Of a DNA stretch of 52,972 nt, positions 1 to 8,057 are shown piece after piece (position 1 is the first letter of the stretch; each line of letters begins with the position of its first letter). The notes under the pieces are model-generated. The model did not search any database, was not told the origin of the DNA, and saw only the letters and a program-made list of their open reading frames with translations. Source of the stretch: an uncultured Eubacteriales bacterium (GTDB taxonomy: Bacteria > Bacillota > Clostridia > Oscillospirales > Acutalibacteraceae); contig CASFQZ010000003.1 of assembly GCA_949296825.1 (NCBI GenBank), forward strand, positions 1-52,972, given 5' to 3'. Both the position numbers and the translations under genes were made by a program.

Positions 1-1
1 C

Positions 2-754
2 CGCACGAAAATCATCTATGAGACGGCGGAGGACGATGGACCCGAGCAGGAGGTCATCCCCTCCTATCCGGTGCATCTGTTCTTTACCCGCGAGGGATAT
101 TTCAAAAAAATCACACCCCAGTCTCTGCGCATGAGCGGCGAGCATAAACTAAAGGAGGGAGACCGGATCCTCTACGCCGCCGAGGCGGACAATCGGACCA
201 ATCTGCTGTTCTTCTCCGACCGCTGTCAGGTCTATAAAGCCCATGCCGCCGATTTTGAGGATACCAAGGCGTCCAGTCTCGGCGATTTCGCCGCTTCAAA
301 ATTAGAGGCGGATAAGGGGGAGGCCATCCGCTTCCTGGTTGCGCTGGATGCTTTTTCCGGCTATCTGCTGTTCTTTTTTGAAAACGGAAAATGCGCCAAG
401 GTGGACGCTGCCGCCTATGAGACCAAGACCAACCGCAAAAAGCTGATCAAGGCGTACAGCGATAAAGCTCCCCTGGTGGCGGTTTATCATATTACAGAAG
501 ATCGCCTGTTCCGCCTGACGACCACCAACGGCAAGATTTTGCTGGTGCATTCGTCGATGATCTCCGCCAAAAGCACCAAGGATTCCCAGGGCGTTCAGGT
601 CATGACGCTGCGGAAAAACCATCACCTTTGCGCCGCCGAGCCTTCGGACGGCTCCGAATTTGTCAACGCCAAGCGATATTTGGCAAAAAACATTCCCGCA
701 GCGGGGGCGTTCCTGGCGTCGGAGGATGCGGGCGAACAGGTTTCGCTTTTATAA
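2..754 (+). CDS. DNA gyrase/topoisomerase IV subunit A family, C-terminal part (5' end outside the window)
   Basis: The reading frame is open from the first base and codes for the last 250 residues of a longer protein, so only the C-terminal region is visible. It has the repeating pattern of the GyrA/ParC beta-pinwheel, which binds and wraps DNA: segments such as LFFTREGYFKKIT, LLFFSDRCQVYK, LLFFFENGKCAKV and FRLTTTNGKILLVHSS recur at about 50-residue spacing, each a blade. The catalytic Tyr and breakage-reunion domain lie upstream of the window. I do not see a clear GyrA-box, so this may be a topoisomerase IV A subunit or a clostridial GyrA-like paralogue rather than gyrase itself. An intrinsic terminator follows at 857-889. 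Confidence 0.8.
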   Translation, partial: RTKIIYETAEDDGPEQEVIPSYPVHLFFTREGYFKKITPQSLRMSGEHKLKEGDRILYAAEADNRTNLLFFSDRCQVYKAHAADFEDTKASSLGDFAASKLEADKGEAIRFLVALDAFSGYLLFFFENGKCAKVDAAAYETKTNRKKLIKAYSDKAPLVAVYHITEDRLFRLTTTNGKILLVHSSMISAKSTKDSQGVQVMTLRKNHHLCAAEPSDGSEFVNAKRYLAKNIPAAGAFLASEDAGEQVSLL

Positions 755-856
755 AACCACCGGTTTTTTCCAGAGCATATTTCTGCCGGCTCGGCATATG
801 CTAACGGCGGCGAACGGAAAGCAGAAGTTCTGCGTTTGCGTGTTTTTCGTTCGTTT

Positions 857-889
857 GCCGTCGGAATCAAAGGGTTCCGGCGGCTTTTT
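857..889 (+). terminator. Intrinsic terminator of the topoisomerase A-subunit gene
   Basis: A 10-bp stem (GCCGTCGGAA at 857-866 with TTCCGGCGGC at 875-884, one G-U pair) and an 8-nt loop are followed by TTTTT. The rest of the 755-930 spacer holds only a weaker AAAACC/GGTTTT hairpin at 753-767 and the ribosome binding site of the next gene. Confidence 0.7.
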
Positions 890-930
890 GGATGGATAAA
901 ATTATTTTTGCATAAAGGAGCGGATTTTCT

Positions 931-1374
931 ATGGCAACCCAAAGAAGAGACCAGGTTCTGGTCAACAAAAATTTTTTGCTGACGCTTTTTGCGGTTTTGA
1001 TTGTGCTGGTCATTGTCTGCGCGGTGCTTCTGGGCGTCGTGGTCAGCAACAGCCGTTCGCAGCCGGTACAGGACGATCAGGTCCCCATTGCAGACCAGCA
1101 GCAGATCCCGGCGGAAACAACGACCGATCCTCAGCCGGTCTCCCTTGCCGGGTCCTATCGCGTCAACACCACGGCGGATGCGCTGAATATGCGCGCGCAG
1201 CCTCTTTCCGACGCCGAGATTGTCGCCACCATCCCCAAGGGTACGATTATCACCGTTACCGTTGTCAACGGTGAATGGGGGTATACGACCTATGGCGACG
1301 CGTCCGGCTGGATCAATATGGGCTATCTGATGCCCGCCGCCGGTCAGAGCGCCGCCGCCGGACTGGAAGGGTAA
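931..1374 (+). CDS. Membrane-anchored bacterial SH3-domain protein
   Basis: This 147-residue protein has a short cytoplasmic N-terminus, one strong transmembrane helix (about residues 15-38), a Gln/Pro/Thr-rich linker (about 40-72) and a single bacterial SH3 (SH3_3-like) domain at about 75-134. The domain shows the typical LNMRAQP core, then IPKGTIITV, and ends in SGWINMGYL. Such domains usually bind peptidoglycan or protein ligands outside the membrane, so an envelope-anchored wall-binding protein is the likely role; the ligand cannot be told. The ATG is preceded by AAAGGAG at a good distance. It stands alone, followed by the promoter of the secreted phosphoesterase. Confidence 0.75.
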   Translation: MATQRRDQVLVNKNFLLTLFAVLIVLVIVCAVLLGVVVSNSRSQPVQDDQVPIADQQQIPAETTTDPQPVSLAGSYRVNTTADALNMRAQPLSDAEIVATIPKGTIITVTVVNGEWGYTTYGDASGWINMGYLMPAAGQSAAAGLEG

Positions 1375-1439
1375 CGATCGGACAAAGGGTTTGTCCGGTC
1401 TCCTATTGGAAAACAGATGAAATTATTCCGAAAAAGCCC

Positions 1440-1467
1440 TTGATTTTTGGGCATCTCATGCTATAAT
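1440..1467 (+). promoter_or_regulatory. SigA-type promoter for the secreted metallophosphoesterase
   Basis: TTGATT (1440-1445), a 16-bp spacer and a consensus TATAAT (1462-1467) lie 45 bp before the chosen start codon. Confidence 0.65.
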
Positions 1468-1511
1468 AAACACGTATGAAATGTACAAGAAGAAGGAGTG
1501 CAAACTTACTT

Positions 1512-2717
1512 ATGAAAAAAACAATTGCTGTCCTTTTGAGCGTGTGTCTGCTTTTCGCGGCGCTGCTTCCGGCTGCCTATGCGGCGGAGGCGGAGCTGAC
1601 CCGTCCCGAGCAGGCCCATGTCTCCTTTAACGAGGATGGAAGCCTGAAAATTCTGAATGTCGCGGATATCCAGGACGGCCCGATTCTGACGAGCCTTTCC
1701 AAAAAATTTATCCGCGCTGCCATTGAAAAGGCGCAGCCGGATCTGATCGTGATGACCGGCGACAACATTGCCGGCTATCTCTCTCTGACCAAGTCTGCCG
1801 CCGAAACGGCGATCCGTAATGTTATGGATATTTTTGAAGAATACGCCATCCCCGTGGCGGGCGTATTCGGCAACCATGACGACGAGAGCACACCCCTGAC
1901 CAAGGCGGAGCAGGTCGCGATCTATCAGGAGTACGACTGCTATATCGGCTGGGAAGGCGAGTCGATGGAAAAGAGCTGCGGCAACTATAACATTCCCGTG
2001 TATGCGTCCGAGGACAGCGACGAGGTTGTTTATAATATCTGGATGCTGGATTCCGGCAATTATTATGTAGACGAAAACGGCAACGAGAACGGCTACGGCT
2101 TTGTGTATCAGGAGGCGCTGGACTGGTATGTCGAGACCTCCAACGAGCTGAAGGCTGCCAACGGCGGCGAGCCGGTACCCTCGATGGTCTTCCAGCATAT
2201 CGTCCCGGTGCAGATCTATGATGCGCTGGTCGAGGTGCCCGCCGGTACGCCCGGCGCCGTCGCCAAGTTCGGTACCTATTGGGCGCTGCCCGAGAACGCC
2301 GGTGAAGGCAGTTATCTGGGCGAGGGTCCCTGCCCGGCGGAGCTTGATATCCCCGAGGCGCGCTATGAGTTCGATACGATGAAGCAGCAGGGAGATGTGG
2401 TCGCCATCGTGTTTGGCCATGACCATATTAACTCCTTTGTGGTGCCCCATGAGGGGATCGACCTGATCTCCTGCCCCGGCTGTACCTTCCGTTCCTATAA
2501 CGACGACAACCGCGGCTTCCGTACCTTTACGCTGAGCATGGATGATCTGTGGAGCTACGAGACCGACACCTTTAACTATACCGATGTTTTCGGCGAAGGG
2601 TCCACCGAGTCGCCGGAGTATCGGCTGGTGTCCCTGTGGTCGACGATTGAAGCCTTTGTGAGCAGCTTTGTCAGCAAGATCGAAGCGTTCTTCAAACAGC
2701 TGTTTCATATCCTGTAA
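1512..2717 (+). CDS. Secreted calcineurin-like metallophosphoesterase
   Basis: This 401-residue exported protein has a clean signal peptide (residues 1-24: MKK, a hydrophobic run, then AYA-AEA). The binuclear-metal phosphoesterase motifs appear in order: NVADIQDGP near residue 50 (the family's D-x-H motif with Gln in place of His), MTGDN at 81-85, FGNHD at 119-123, FQHI, and FGHDH near the C-terminus. I chose the ATG at 1512 because it begins the signal peptide; AAGGAG at 1493-1498 is rather far (13 nt). An in-frame ATG at 1476 would lie upstream of that ribosome binding site. It is paralogous to the gene at 19,626, which shares FQHI and GHDHINSF. Substrate unknown; a phosphodiester or phosphomonoester scavenged outside the cell is plausible. 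Confidence 0.85.
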   Translation: MKKTIAVLLSVCLLFAALLPAAYAAEAELTRPEQAHVSFNEDGSLKILNVADIQDGPILTSLSKKFIRAAIEKAQPDLIVMTGDNIAGYLSLTKSAAETAIRNVMDIFEEYAIPVAGVFGNHDDESTPLTKAEQVAIYQEYDCYIGWEGESMEKSCGNYNIPVYASEDSDEVVYNIWMLDSGNYYVDENGNENGYGFVYQEALDWYVETSNELKAANGGEPVPSMVFQHIVPVQIYDALVEVPAGTPGAVAKFGTYWALPENAGEGSYLGEGPCPAELDIPEARYEFDTMKQQGDVVAIVFGHDHINSFVVPHEGIDLISCPGCTFRSYNDDNRGFRTFTLSMDDLWSYETDTFNYTDVFGEGSTESPEYRLVSLWSTIEAFVSSFVSKIEAFFKQLFHIL

Positions 2718-2727
2718 AAAAACTACG

Positions 2728-2760
2728 ACGGCAGCCGCTTCGGCGGCTGCCGTTTTTTTT
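2728..2760 (+). terminator. Strong intrinsic terminator
   Basis: A perfect 11-bp stem (ACGGCAGCCGC / GCGGCTGCCGT) closed by a TTCG tetraloop (2739-2742) is followed by eight T. Confidence 0.92.
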
Positions 2761-3031
2761 GCACGGAAACAGCTTGTCCGCCGTCGCCCCCATGGTACGC
2801 ACCGAAGGAGAAGAGCGCGGCAGGACAATTGTCAAAAGGAACCGGAAAGGGGCTGGCGGCTGCCCGCGTACTGCCTGTGGAACCCTTGACGGCGCGGCGC
2901 CTGCCGCAGAAACGGGAGAGGGCGGTTTTTGGTGACCCCCATAAAAGCCGGAAAATCGGGCGTTCTGACAAGAGGCGGGACGGTTTTCATGATAATGATG
3001 TATAATTTCATGTAATCTTCTAAAAAACTTG

Positions 3032-3060
3032 TTGATTTTATACAAAGCTTATGTTAGAAT
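3032..3060 (+). promoter_or_regulatory. SigA-type promoter of the first GPH transporter
   Basis: TTGATT (3032-3037), a 17-bp spacer and TAGAAT (3055-3060). The predicted transcript starts at about 3067, immediately before the 3069-3096 hairpin. Confidence 0.65.
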
Positions 3061-3068
3061 AGTTCCGA

Positions 3069-3096
3069 GCTAAATCCGCCTCCCGGCGGATTTAGC
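3069..3096 (+). promoter_or_regulatory. Hairpin at the predicted 5' end of the transporter mRNA
   Basis: A perfect 12-bp stem (GCTAAATCCGCC / GGCGGATTTAGC) with a TCCC loop. It has no good T-run, so it is unlikely to be a terminator. Its position at the predicted +1 suggests a 5'-stabilising hairpin; this is inference. Confidence 0.55.
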
Positions 3097-3275
3097 CCTG
3101 TTTTCCGGAAACGATCCCTGCGCGGCGGGCGCCACGCGGCGAAATTTGTCTTTTTTGCCTTTTTCTAAAAAACGAAGGGCGCGGCGGGTTCCGCCGGGGG
3201 CGATTGCCGGAAAAACCGAAAGAAAGCGCTGCCCATTCCGCTGTGCGGCGCGATTTTAACGGCAGGTGAGTGAGT

Positions 3276-5150
3276 TTGAAAAAGAAGCAGAAGGATCCAA
3301 ACAAGCGCCCCTGGCGGCAGCGCTTGGCGGATTGGATCGTTTCTCCCGGCGGCAAGTGGCGGCAAAAAATCAAAGCCGAGCAAAAAGTGCAGCTGCGGGA
3401 GATTATTTTGAACCCGGTGGCGTGGTTCAGGGGCGTCGATCTGCCCGAGGGACACATCACCCCCTGGGAGCTGTTTTTGTACGGACTTTCGGCGGCGCTG
3501 AGCAATATCACCAGCGGCTTTGCCGGGCGGCAGGATTTCCTGTTTAAGGAATACTACAAAATCGCTCCGAACAAGATTTCGGTCGGCAGCATTATTTCCT
3601 CTCTCTGGGATGCGGCGAACGACCCCATCCTCGGTTCCTGGATGGACCGAAAACGCTGGGGCCCCCGGGAATGGCGCCGGTTTATGCGCATTTCCGCCAT
3701 CACCGGTCATACGCTGAACGTCATCAAAATGCTGGATGGCGGCATGAGCGACTGGCAGCATATTGCCCTTCTGGTGTTCTGCAATTGTTTGCAGGATGTG
3801 ATCGGTACCTTAAGCACGGTTTCCGACCAGAAGCTGCGCGCGGGGATCAGCCCCTATTCGCAGCAGCGCGGACGTATCCAGGTCTGGATCTCCGTCGGCA
3901 ACAGCCTGGGGTATCCCTTCTCGACGGTGCCGATGCTTTTGATGGGGCTGAGAGATGTTTTCCATCTGAACGACTATCAGATTATCGTTATGGGCGCGGT
4001 GTTTATGCTGCCGTTCAATATTATTGCTTCTTATCTTGTGACCTTTGTCCGGCAGCGGGTCAATTTCCGTGCCGGCGCCCCCACCAACAGCCTGCCCGCC
4101 GATCCGGCGCATGATCCGCAGCCGGCAGAGCCGCTGAGCGAGGAGGATTTACAGCCGATCGAGGAGGAGATCCGTCATCGCGACGCCGTCAAAAAAGAAC
4201 GACTGGCGAAGCTGGAGCGCAAGGAACGCCTGAAAGCCATGAGCCGTAAGGAGCGCAAGGCGTTCAAGGCGCAGGAGCGCAAAGATCACCGGGAGCGCCT
4301 GGCGCGCGGTGAGGTAGAGATCAATCCGGTGACCGGCGAGCCGAAGCTGACGTTGCTGGAGAGCTTCGCCATCACGCGATTTAATAAATATTTCATTGTC
4401 AACACCATCGCGGGCTTTATCACGGTATTTACGCCGTCAGTGGATCCGCTGCTGATCTATCGTTATCTGGTGCCGCGCTTTACCCTCTTCGGCAAGGAGA
4501 TCAGCGGCGAAATGATGTGGCTGGCGCACGCGCAGGTTGCCGGCTTCCCGGTTACCTTCACCAAGCCCTTCTCCCGTCAGCTGGTCAATCTGGTCGGCGG
4601 TCCGCTCAAGACCAACAAGCTCTGCCATCTGGTCAATGCCGTGACCTATGTCATGCGCTTTTTGGTCGGATATAATAAATTCTGGAAGCTGTTTTTCAAT
4701 ATGATTGCCGAGGCGTGGACGTATGTCATTAACGATATGAATTCCGTCGCCGAAACCATGCTCAACTATGAGATGCTCGATTATGTAGAGCTGAAGACCG
4801 GGCTGCGCACCGAGGGCGTGACGATGTCCGTTTCCGCGCTGCTCTCAAAAATTGTGACCAACAACATCGGTACCGTGACCGGCAACGCCTTTTTGGAGTG
4901 GACCGGCTACGAGGGCGGATATCTGGACAGCGGCGGCGCGGTTCCTGAGCGCTTCCGCAAGTATATGTGGCCGATGTATACCCTTTCTGCGGTCTTTGAC
5001 CAGACCGTGTATTTGCTCCTGCGTTCGCTGGTGAAATATACGCCGGAGGACCGCGAACGGGTCGAGGAGGAGCTGAAACGCCGCCGCGCCGCCGCCGAAC
5101 AGGGCGCAGAAGCGCAGCCGGTTGCGGTTTCTTCCGCAGAGCAGCCATAA
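3276..5150 (+). CDS. GPH/MFS-type sugar:cation symporter family protein, copy 1
   Basis: This roughly 624-residue multi-spanning membrane protein shows the GPH (MFS_2) signature SLWDAANDPILG followed by a WMDRK loop, and SPYSQQRGR in the next cytoplasmic turn. The family imports sugars or glycosides with a cation. It is longer than the usual ~450 residues: a very basic, charged cytoplasmic segment (about residues 270-345, rich in KERKE repeats) splits the two helical halves. I prefer the TTG at 3276 because it aligns with the TTG start of the neighbouring copy; a GTG two codons upstream is possible. AGGTG precedes it. The next gene is a close paralogue and each has its own promoter and terminator. 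Substrate unknown. Confidence 0.8.
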   Translation: MKKKQKDPNKRPWRQRLADWIVSPGGKWRQKIKAEQKVQLREIILNPVAWFRGVDLPEGHITPWELFLYGLSAALSNITSGFAGRQDFLFKEYYKIAPNKISVGSIISSLWDAANDPILGSWMDRKRWGPREWRRFMRISAITGHTLNVIKMLDGGMSDWQHIALLVFCNCLQDVIGTLSTVSDQKLRAGISPYSQQRGRIQVWISVGNSLGYPFSTVPMLLMGLRDVFHLNDYQIIVMGAVFMLPFNIIASYLVTFVRQRVNFRAGAPTNSLPADPAHDPQPAEPLSEEDLQPIEEEIRHRDAVKKERLAKLERKERLKAMSRKERKAFKAQERKDHRERLARGEVEINPVTGEPKLTLLESFAITRFNKYFIVNTIAGFITVFTPSVDPLLIYRYLVPRFTLFGKEISGEMMWLAHAQVAGFPVTFTKPFSRQLVNLVGGPLKTNKLCHLVNAVTYVMRFLVGYNKFWKLFFNMIAEAWTYVINDMNSVAETMLNYEMLDYVELKTGLRTEGVTMSVSALLSKIVTNNIGTVTGNAFLEWTGYEGGYLDSGGAVPERFRKYMWPMYTLSAVFDQTVYLLLRSLVKYTPEDRERVEEELKRRRAAAEQGAEAQPVAVSSAEQP

Positions 5151-5162
5151 GCATTGCCAAAA

Positions 5163-5192
5163 ATCACCGGGCGTTTTGTCCGGTGATTTTTT
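5163..5192 (+). terminator. Intrinsic terminator between the two transporter copies
   Basis: Stem ATCACCGG / CCGGTGAT with a 9-nt loop, then six T. Confidence 0.85.
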
Positions 5193-5264
5193 ATACATTT
5201 GTTAAAAAAACAACCAATCGGCAAAAAGAAGTATAGTATTGATCAGATTCGATGAAAATAACTG

Positions 5265-5294
5265 TTGATTCTGACGAAGCGGCAGTGATAAAAT
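5265..5294 (+). promoter_or_regulatory. Probable promoter of the second GPH transporter
   Basis: TTGATT (5265-5270), an 18-bp spacer and TAAAAT (5289-5294). With the terminator just upstream, it suggests the second copy is transcribed on its own. Confidence 0.5.
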
Positions 5295-5399
5295 AATACT
5301 AAGACAAAACACTGCCTTTCTCTGCGGCGCGGCTGCGGGGAGTGTCTTGACGGGTTCCCGTTGCCGTGGCGGTAAAAAAGAAAAGGAGGATGGTTTTGC

Positions 5400-7286
5400 T
5401 TGAGGAAGCGCGAAAAAAAGCCGAAAACAAAGCCTTCATGGCGCGACCGGCTTGCCGACTGGGTTATCTCACCGGGCGGCAAGTGGCGGCAGAAGCTGAA
5501 AATTGAGCACCGGCAGCAAATCAGGGAAATGATTCTGGATCCGGTCGCTTGGTTCAAGGGCGTAGATCTGCCGGAGGGTCATGTAACGCCGTGGGAGCTT
5601 TTTTTGTTTGCCCTTTCCGCCGCCCTGACCCATGTGACCAGCGGCTTTACCGGCAAACAGGACTTTTTATATAAGGAATATTATCGCATCGCTCCCAATA
5701 AAATTACCGTCGGCAGCGTGATTTCGTCTCTCTGGGACGCGGCGAATGACCCGGTCCTGGGGACTTATATGGACCGCAAGAGCTGGGGACCCCGGGAATG
5801 GCGCATTATCATGCGTATTTCCGCGGTGACCGGTCATACGCTCAATGTCATTAAGCTGCTGGACGGCGGGATGAACGATTGGCAGCATATTGCCGTTCTG
5901 GTGGTCTGCAACTGTGTGCAGGACATCATCGGTACGATGGATTCCGTCGCCGGACAGAAGATGCGCGCGGGCATCAGCCCCTATTCTCAGCAGCGCGCCC
6001 GTACCCAGGTCTGGAGCTCGGTCGGCAACAGCATCGGCTATCCGCTGTCGAGCATCCCGAATCTTTTAATGGGCTTGCGGGACATCGTCGGGCTGAATGA
6101 TTATCAGATCATTGTGGTCGGCGCCATCTGCGTGCTGCCTCTGAATATCCTTTCGTCCTATATGCTTTCCTATATGCGCCAGCGGGTGACCTTCCGTCCC
6201 GGCGCTCCGGTCAACAGTCTGGCGGACGACCCAACCCACGTCCCGCCGCCGCCCAACGAACCGCCGCCGGCGCCGACCGAGTCGGTGGAAGAGGAACGAG
6301 AACGGGTGCGTAAGGCGCTGAGCGACAGGATCGATAAAAAAGAAGCCCGTCAGCAGAAAAAAGAATGGACCGCGAAGGAGCGCCGTGCGCAAAAGCGGGA
6401 GCAAAGACGCCTCCACCACGAGAAATTCAAACGGGGCGAATACGAGATTGATCCCGAAACCGGCGAGCCGAAGCTGACCATTTTGGAGAGCTTTTCCGTC
6501 ACAAAATATAATAAGTATTTCATCGCCAATACCATTGCGGGCTTTATCACGGTGTTTACCCCCACGGTCGATGAGACATTGATCTACCGTTATCTGGTGC
6601 CGAAGCTGAAAATCTTCGGCAAGGAGATCGGCGGACAGGTGCTTTTGCAGCTGAAATGGCAGGTTGCCGGTACCTTTGTTACCTTCTCCAAGCCCTTCTC
6701 CCGTCAGATGGTCAACTGGCTCGGCGGGCCGCTGAAGACCCACCAGCTGTATCGGATTCTCGGTATTGTTTCTCAGCTTCTCTTCTTCTTTATCGGGTAT
6801 AATAAAATCTGGAAGATTTTGCTGATTTCCGTCATCCAGGCGTTCGTCAACGTCGTCGGTGATATGGACTCTGTTGCCGGCTCGCTGTTGACCTACGAGA
6901 TGCTGGACTATGTGGAGCTGAAGACCGGTCTTCGTACCGAGGGCGTCACCACGGCGGTTTCTGCCCTGATTACCAAGATCGTCTCCAATAACATCGGCAC
7001 CATGACCGGCAACGCCTTCCTGGAGTGGACCGGCTATACCGGCGGCTATGAGGACACCGGCGAGGCGCTGCCGGAGCGGTTCGTCAAATATATGTGGCCC
7101 ATGATGACGTTGGCGACGGCCTTTGACAGCCTGGTTTATCTGATTGCCCGCGCCTTCCTGAAATATTCCCCGGAGGACAGCGACAGGGTCGAGGCTTTGC
7201 TGAAAGAGCGGCGCGCCGAAAAGGAGAGAGCCGCCCGGGAGCGCGTCAGCGTTTCCGCCGGCGAAGAAGACAACACCAACGCCTGA
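5400..7286 (+). CDS. GPH/MFS-type sugar:cation symporter family protein, copy 2
   Basis: This 628-residue paralogue of the preceding gene is collinear over its whole length, with the same SLWDAANDPVLG, YMDRK and SPYSQQRAR motifs, the same long charged central segment (about residues 270-350, PPPNEPPP followed by basic repeats) and the same LEWTGY motif near the C-terminus. It starts with TTG, nine bases after an excellent AAAGGAGGA. The membrane parts are strongly conserved between the copies, while the central loop and C-terminal tail differ most. This fits duplication followed by divergence in substrate, interaction or regulation. The substrate cannot be told from sequence alone. Confidence 0.8.
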   Translation: MRKREKKPKTKPSWRDRLADWVISPGGKWRQKLKIEHRQQIREMILDPVAWFKGVDLPEGHVTPWELFLFALSAALTHVTSGFTGKQDFLYKEYYRIAPNKITVGSVISSLWDAANDPVLGTYMDRKSWGPREWRIIMRISAVTGHTLNVIKLLDGGMNDWQHIAVLVVCNCVQDIIGTMDSVAGQKMRAGISPYSQQRARTQVWSSVGNSIGYPLSSIPNLLMGLRDIVGLNDYQIIVVGAICVLPLNILSSYMLSYMRQRVTFRPGAPVNSLADDPTHVPPPPNEPPPAPTESVEEERERVRKALSDRIDKKEARQQKKEWTAKERRAQKREQRRLHHEKFKRGEYEIDPETGEPKLTILESFSVTKYNKYFIANTIAGFITVFTPTVDETLIYRYLVPKLKIFGKEIGGQVLLQLKWQVAGTFVTFSKPFSRQMVNWLGGPLKTHQLYRILGIVSQLLFFFIGYNKIWKILLISVIQAFVNVVGDMDSVAGSLLTYEMLDYVELKTGLRTEGVTTAVSALITKIVSNNIGTMTGNAFLEWTGYTGGYEDTGEALPERFVKYMWPMMTLATAFDSLVYLIARAFLKYSPEDSDRVEALLKERRAEKERAARERVSVSAGEEDNTNA

Positions 7287-7294
7287 GCGCGTAC

Positions 7295-7340
7295 ATAAAA
7301 AACACCGGAAGCGAGGCTCAACCGCTTCCGGTGTTTCCTT
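7295..7340. terminator. Bidirectional terminator between convergent genes
   Basis: A perfect 13-bp stem (AACACCGGAAGCG at 7301-7313 with its complement at 7323-7335) has an A-run on its left and T-rich sequence on its right. It can end both the transporter (+) and the ECF S component (-). Confidence 0.85.
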
Positions 7341-7345
7341 TGTTG

Positions 7346-7978
7346 TTATCGGACAAACCGTCCGGTCGCCGCGGCGACGCCCTTGCCGATGGCGGAGCCG
7401 AGAATGGTGCAGACCAGCGCTTCAATCGGAGCGTTGACGCCGGCAGCAATCAGGATGACGGCGCCCAGCACCGAATCCGCCCCCAGCACCTCCGCCTGCT
7501 CGGGCGTAAAGGTCAGGTTCATAAAAAGCAGCGCCAAAAAGCCCAGGAATAAGACGGTGTTCAGCAGCGAGCCGCACAGGCTCCCCACCAGATAGCTCCA
7601 GCCCTTTTTTGCGTCCTTTTTCAGGCAGGCACGAAAAATCAGCCCGCAGAACAGCCCAGCCAAAAGGCGGGGGACAAAGCAGACAAGAAAGGCACGGACG
7701 GCGCTTTCGCTTAATAAAATGCCCCCAAGAAAATCGCCGGTAAAGCACTGGATAAAGCTGGTCACGCCGAATACGCCGCCCAGGAAGGCGGATACAGCGG
7801 GACCTTCGGTCACCGCGCCGACGATGACCGGGATCATACACAGGGTCAAAGACAGCGCGCCGATGCGCAGGTACCCCAGCGGGGTGAATGCCATGACCAG
7901 CAGCAGCGCGGTCAGCATGGCGGTAACGGTCAGACGAACGGTGCGCGTCCTGCCTGCCGCCCTTTGTTTCGTTTCCAT
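7346..7978 (-). CDS. ECF transporter S component (substrate-binding membrane subunit)
   Basis: This 210-residue, very hydrophobic protein has about six membrane segments and the layout of energy-coupling-factor S components: a basic N-terminus (TKQRAAGRTRTVRLTV), helix 1 ending in FTPLGYLRIG, LTLCMIPVIVGA, and GPAVSAFLGGVFGVTSF. These subunits bind a vitamin or metabolite and work with shared EcfA/EcfT energising subunits, which are not in this window. The ATG at 7978 follows AAGGAGGA at 7 nt; an in-frame ATG at 8023 has no ribosome binding site. The leader is too short to hold a standard vitamin riboswitch, so the ligand cannot be inferred. Confidence 0.8.
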   Translation of the reverse strand: METKQRAAGRTRTVRLTVTAMLTALLLVMAFTPLGYLRIGALSLTLCMIPVIVGAVTEGPAVSAFLGGVFGVTSFIQCFTGDFLGGILLSESAVRAFLVCFVPRLLAGLFCGLIFRACLKKDAKKGWSYLVGSLCGSLLNTVLFLGFLALLFMNLTFTPEQAEVLGADSVLGAVILIAAGVNAPIEALVCTILGSAIGKGVAAATGRFVR

Positions 7979-8057
7979 AAAAAATCCTCCTTGCTGCTGT
8001 TTCTTAAAAAGAATACAGCGCAAAATCTATAACAACGGCAATGCCGCTGATCTTCGT

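Larger units (their letters stand above)
2761..3275. other. Long intergenic leader region upstream of the first transporter
   Basis: About 515 bp without a convincing gene. From 2761 to ~3020 I see no feature; short frames exist on both strands but lack ribosome binding sites and recognisable protein patterns. A promoter follows at 3032-3060, then a perfect hairpin at 3069-3096 and about 180 nt of GC-rich leader before the transporter start. Confidence 0.6.

Noticed and set aside
1506-2828. Long minus-strand frame (440 codons) opposite the secreted phosphoesterase
   Set aside because: Shadow of the clearly coding plus strand, with His/Gly/Arg-rich composition and no ribosome binding site.
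7979-8057. Vitamin riboswitch upstream of the ECF S component
   Set aside because: Only ~80 bases separate it from the upstream gene and no conserved riboswitch core can be seen.
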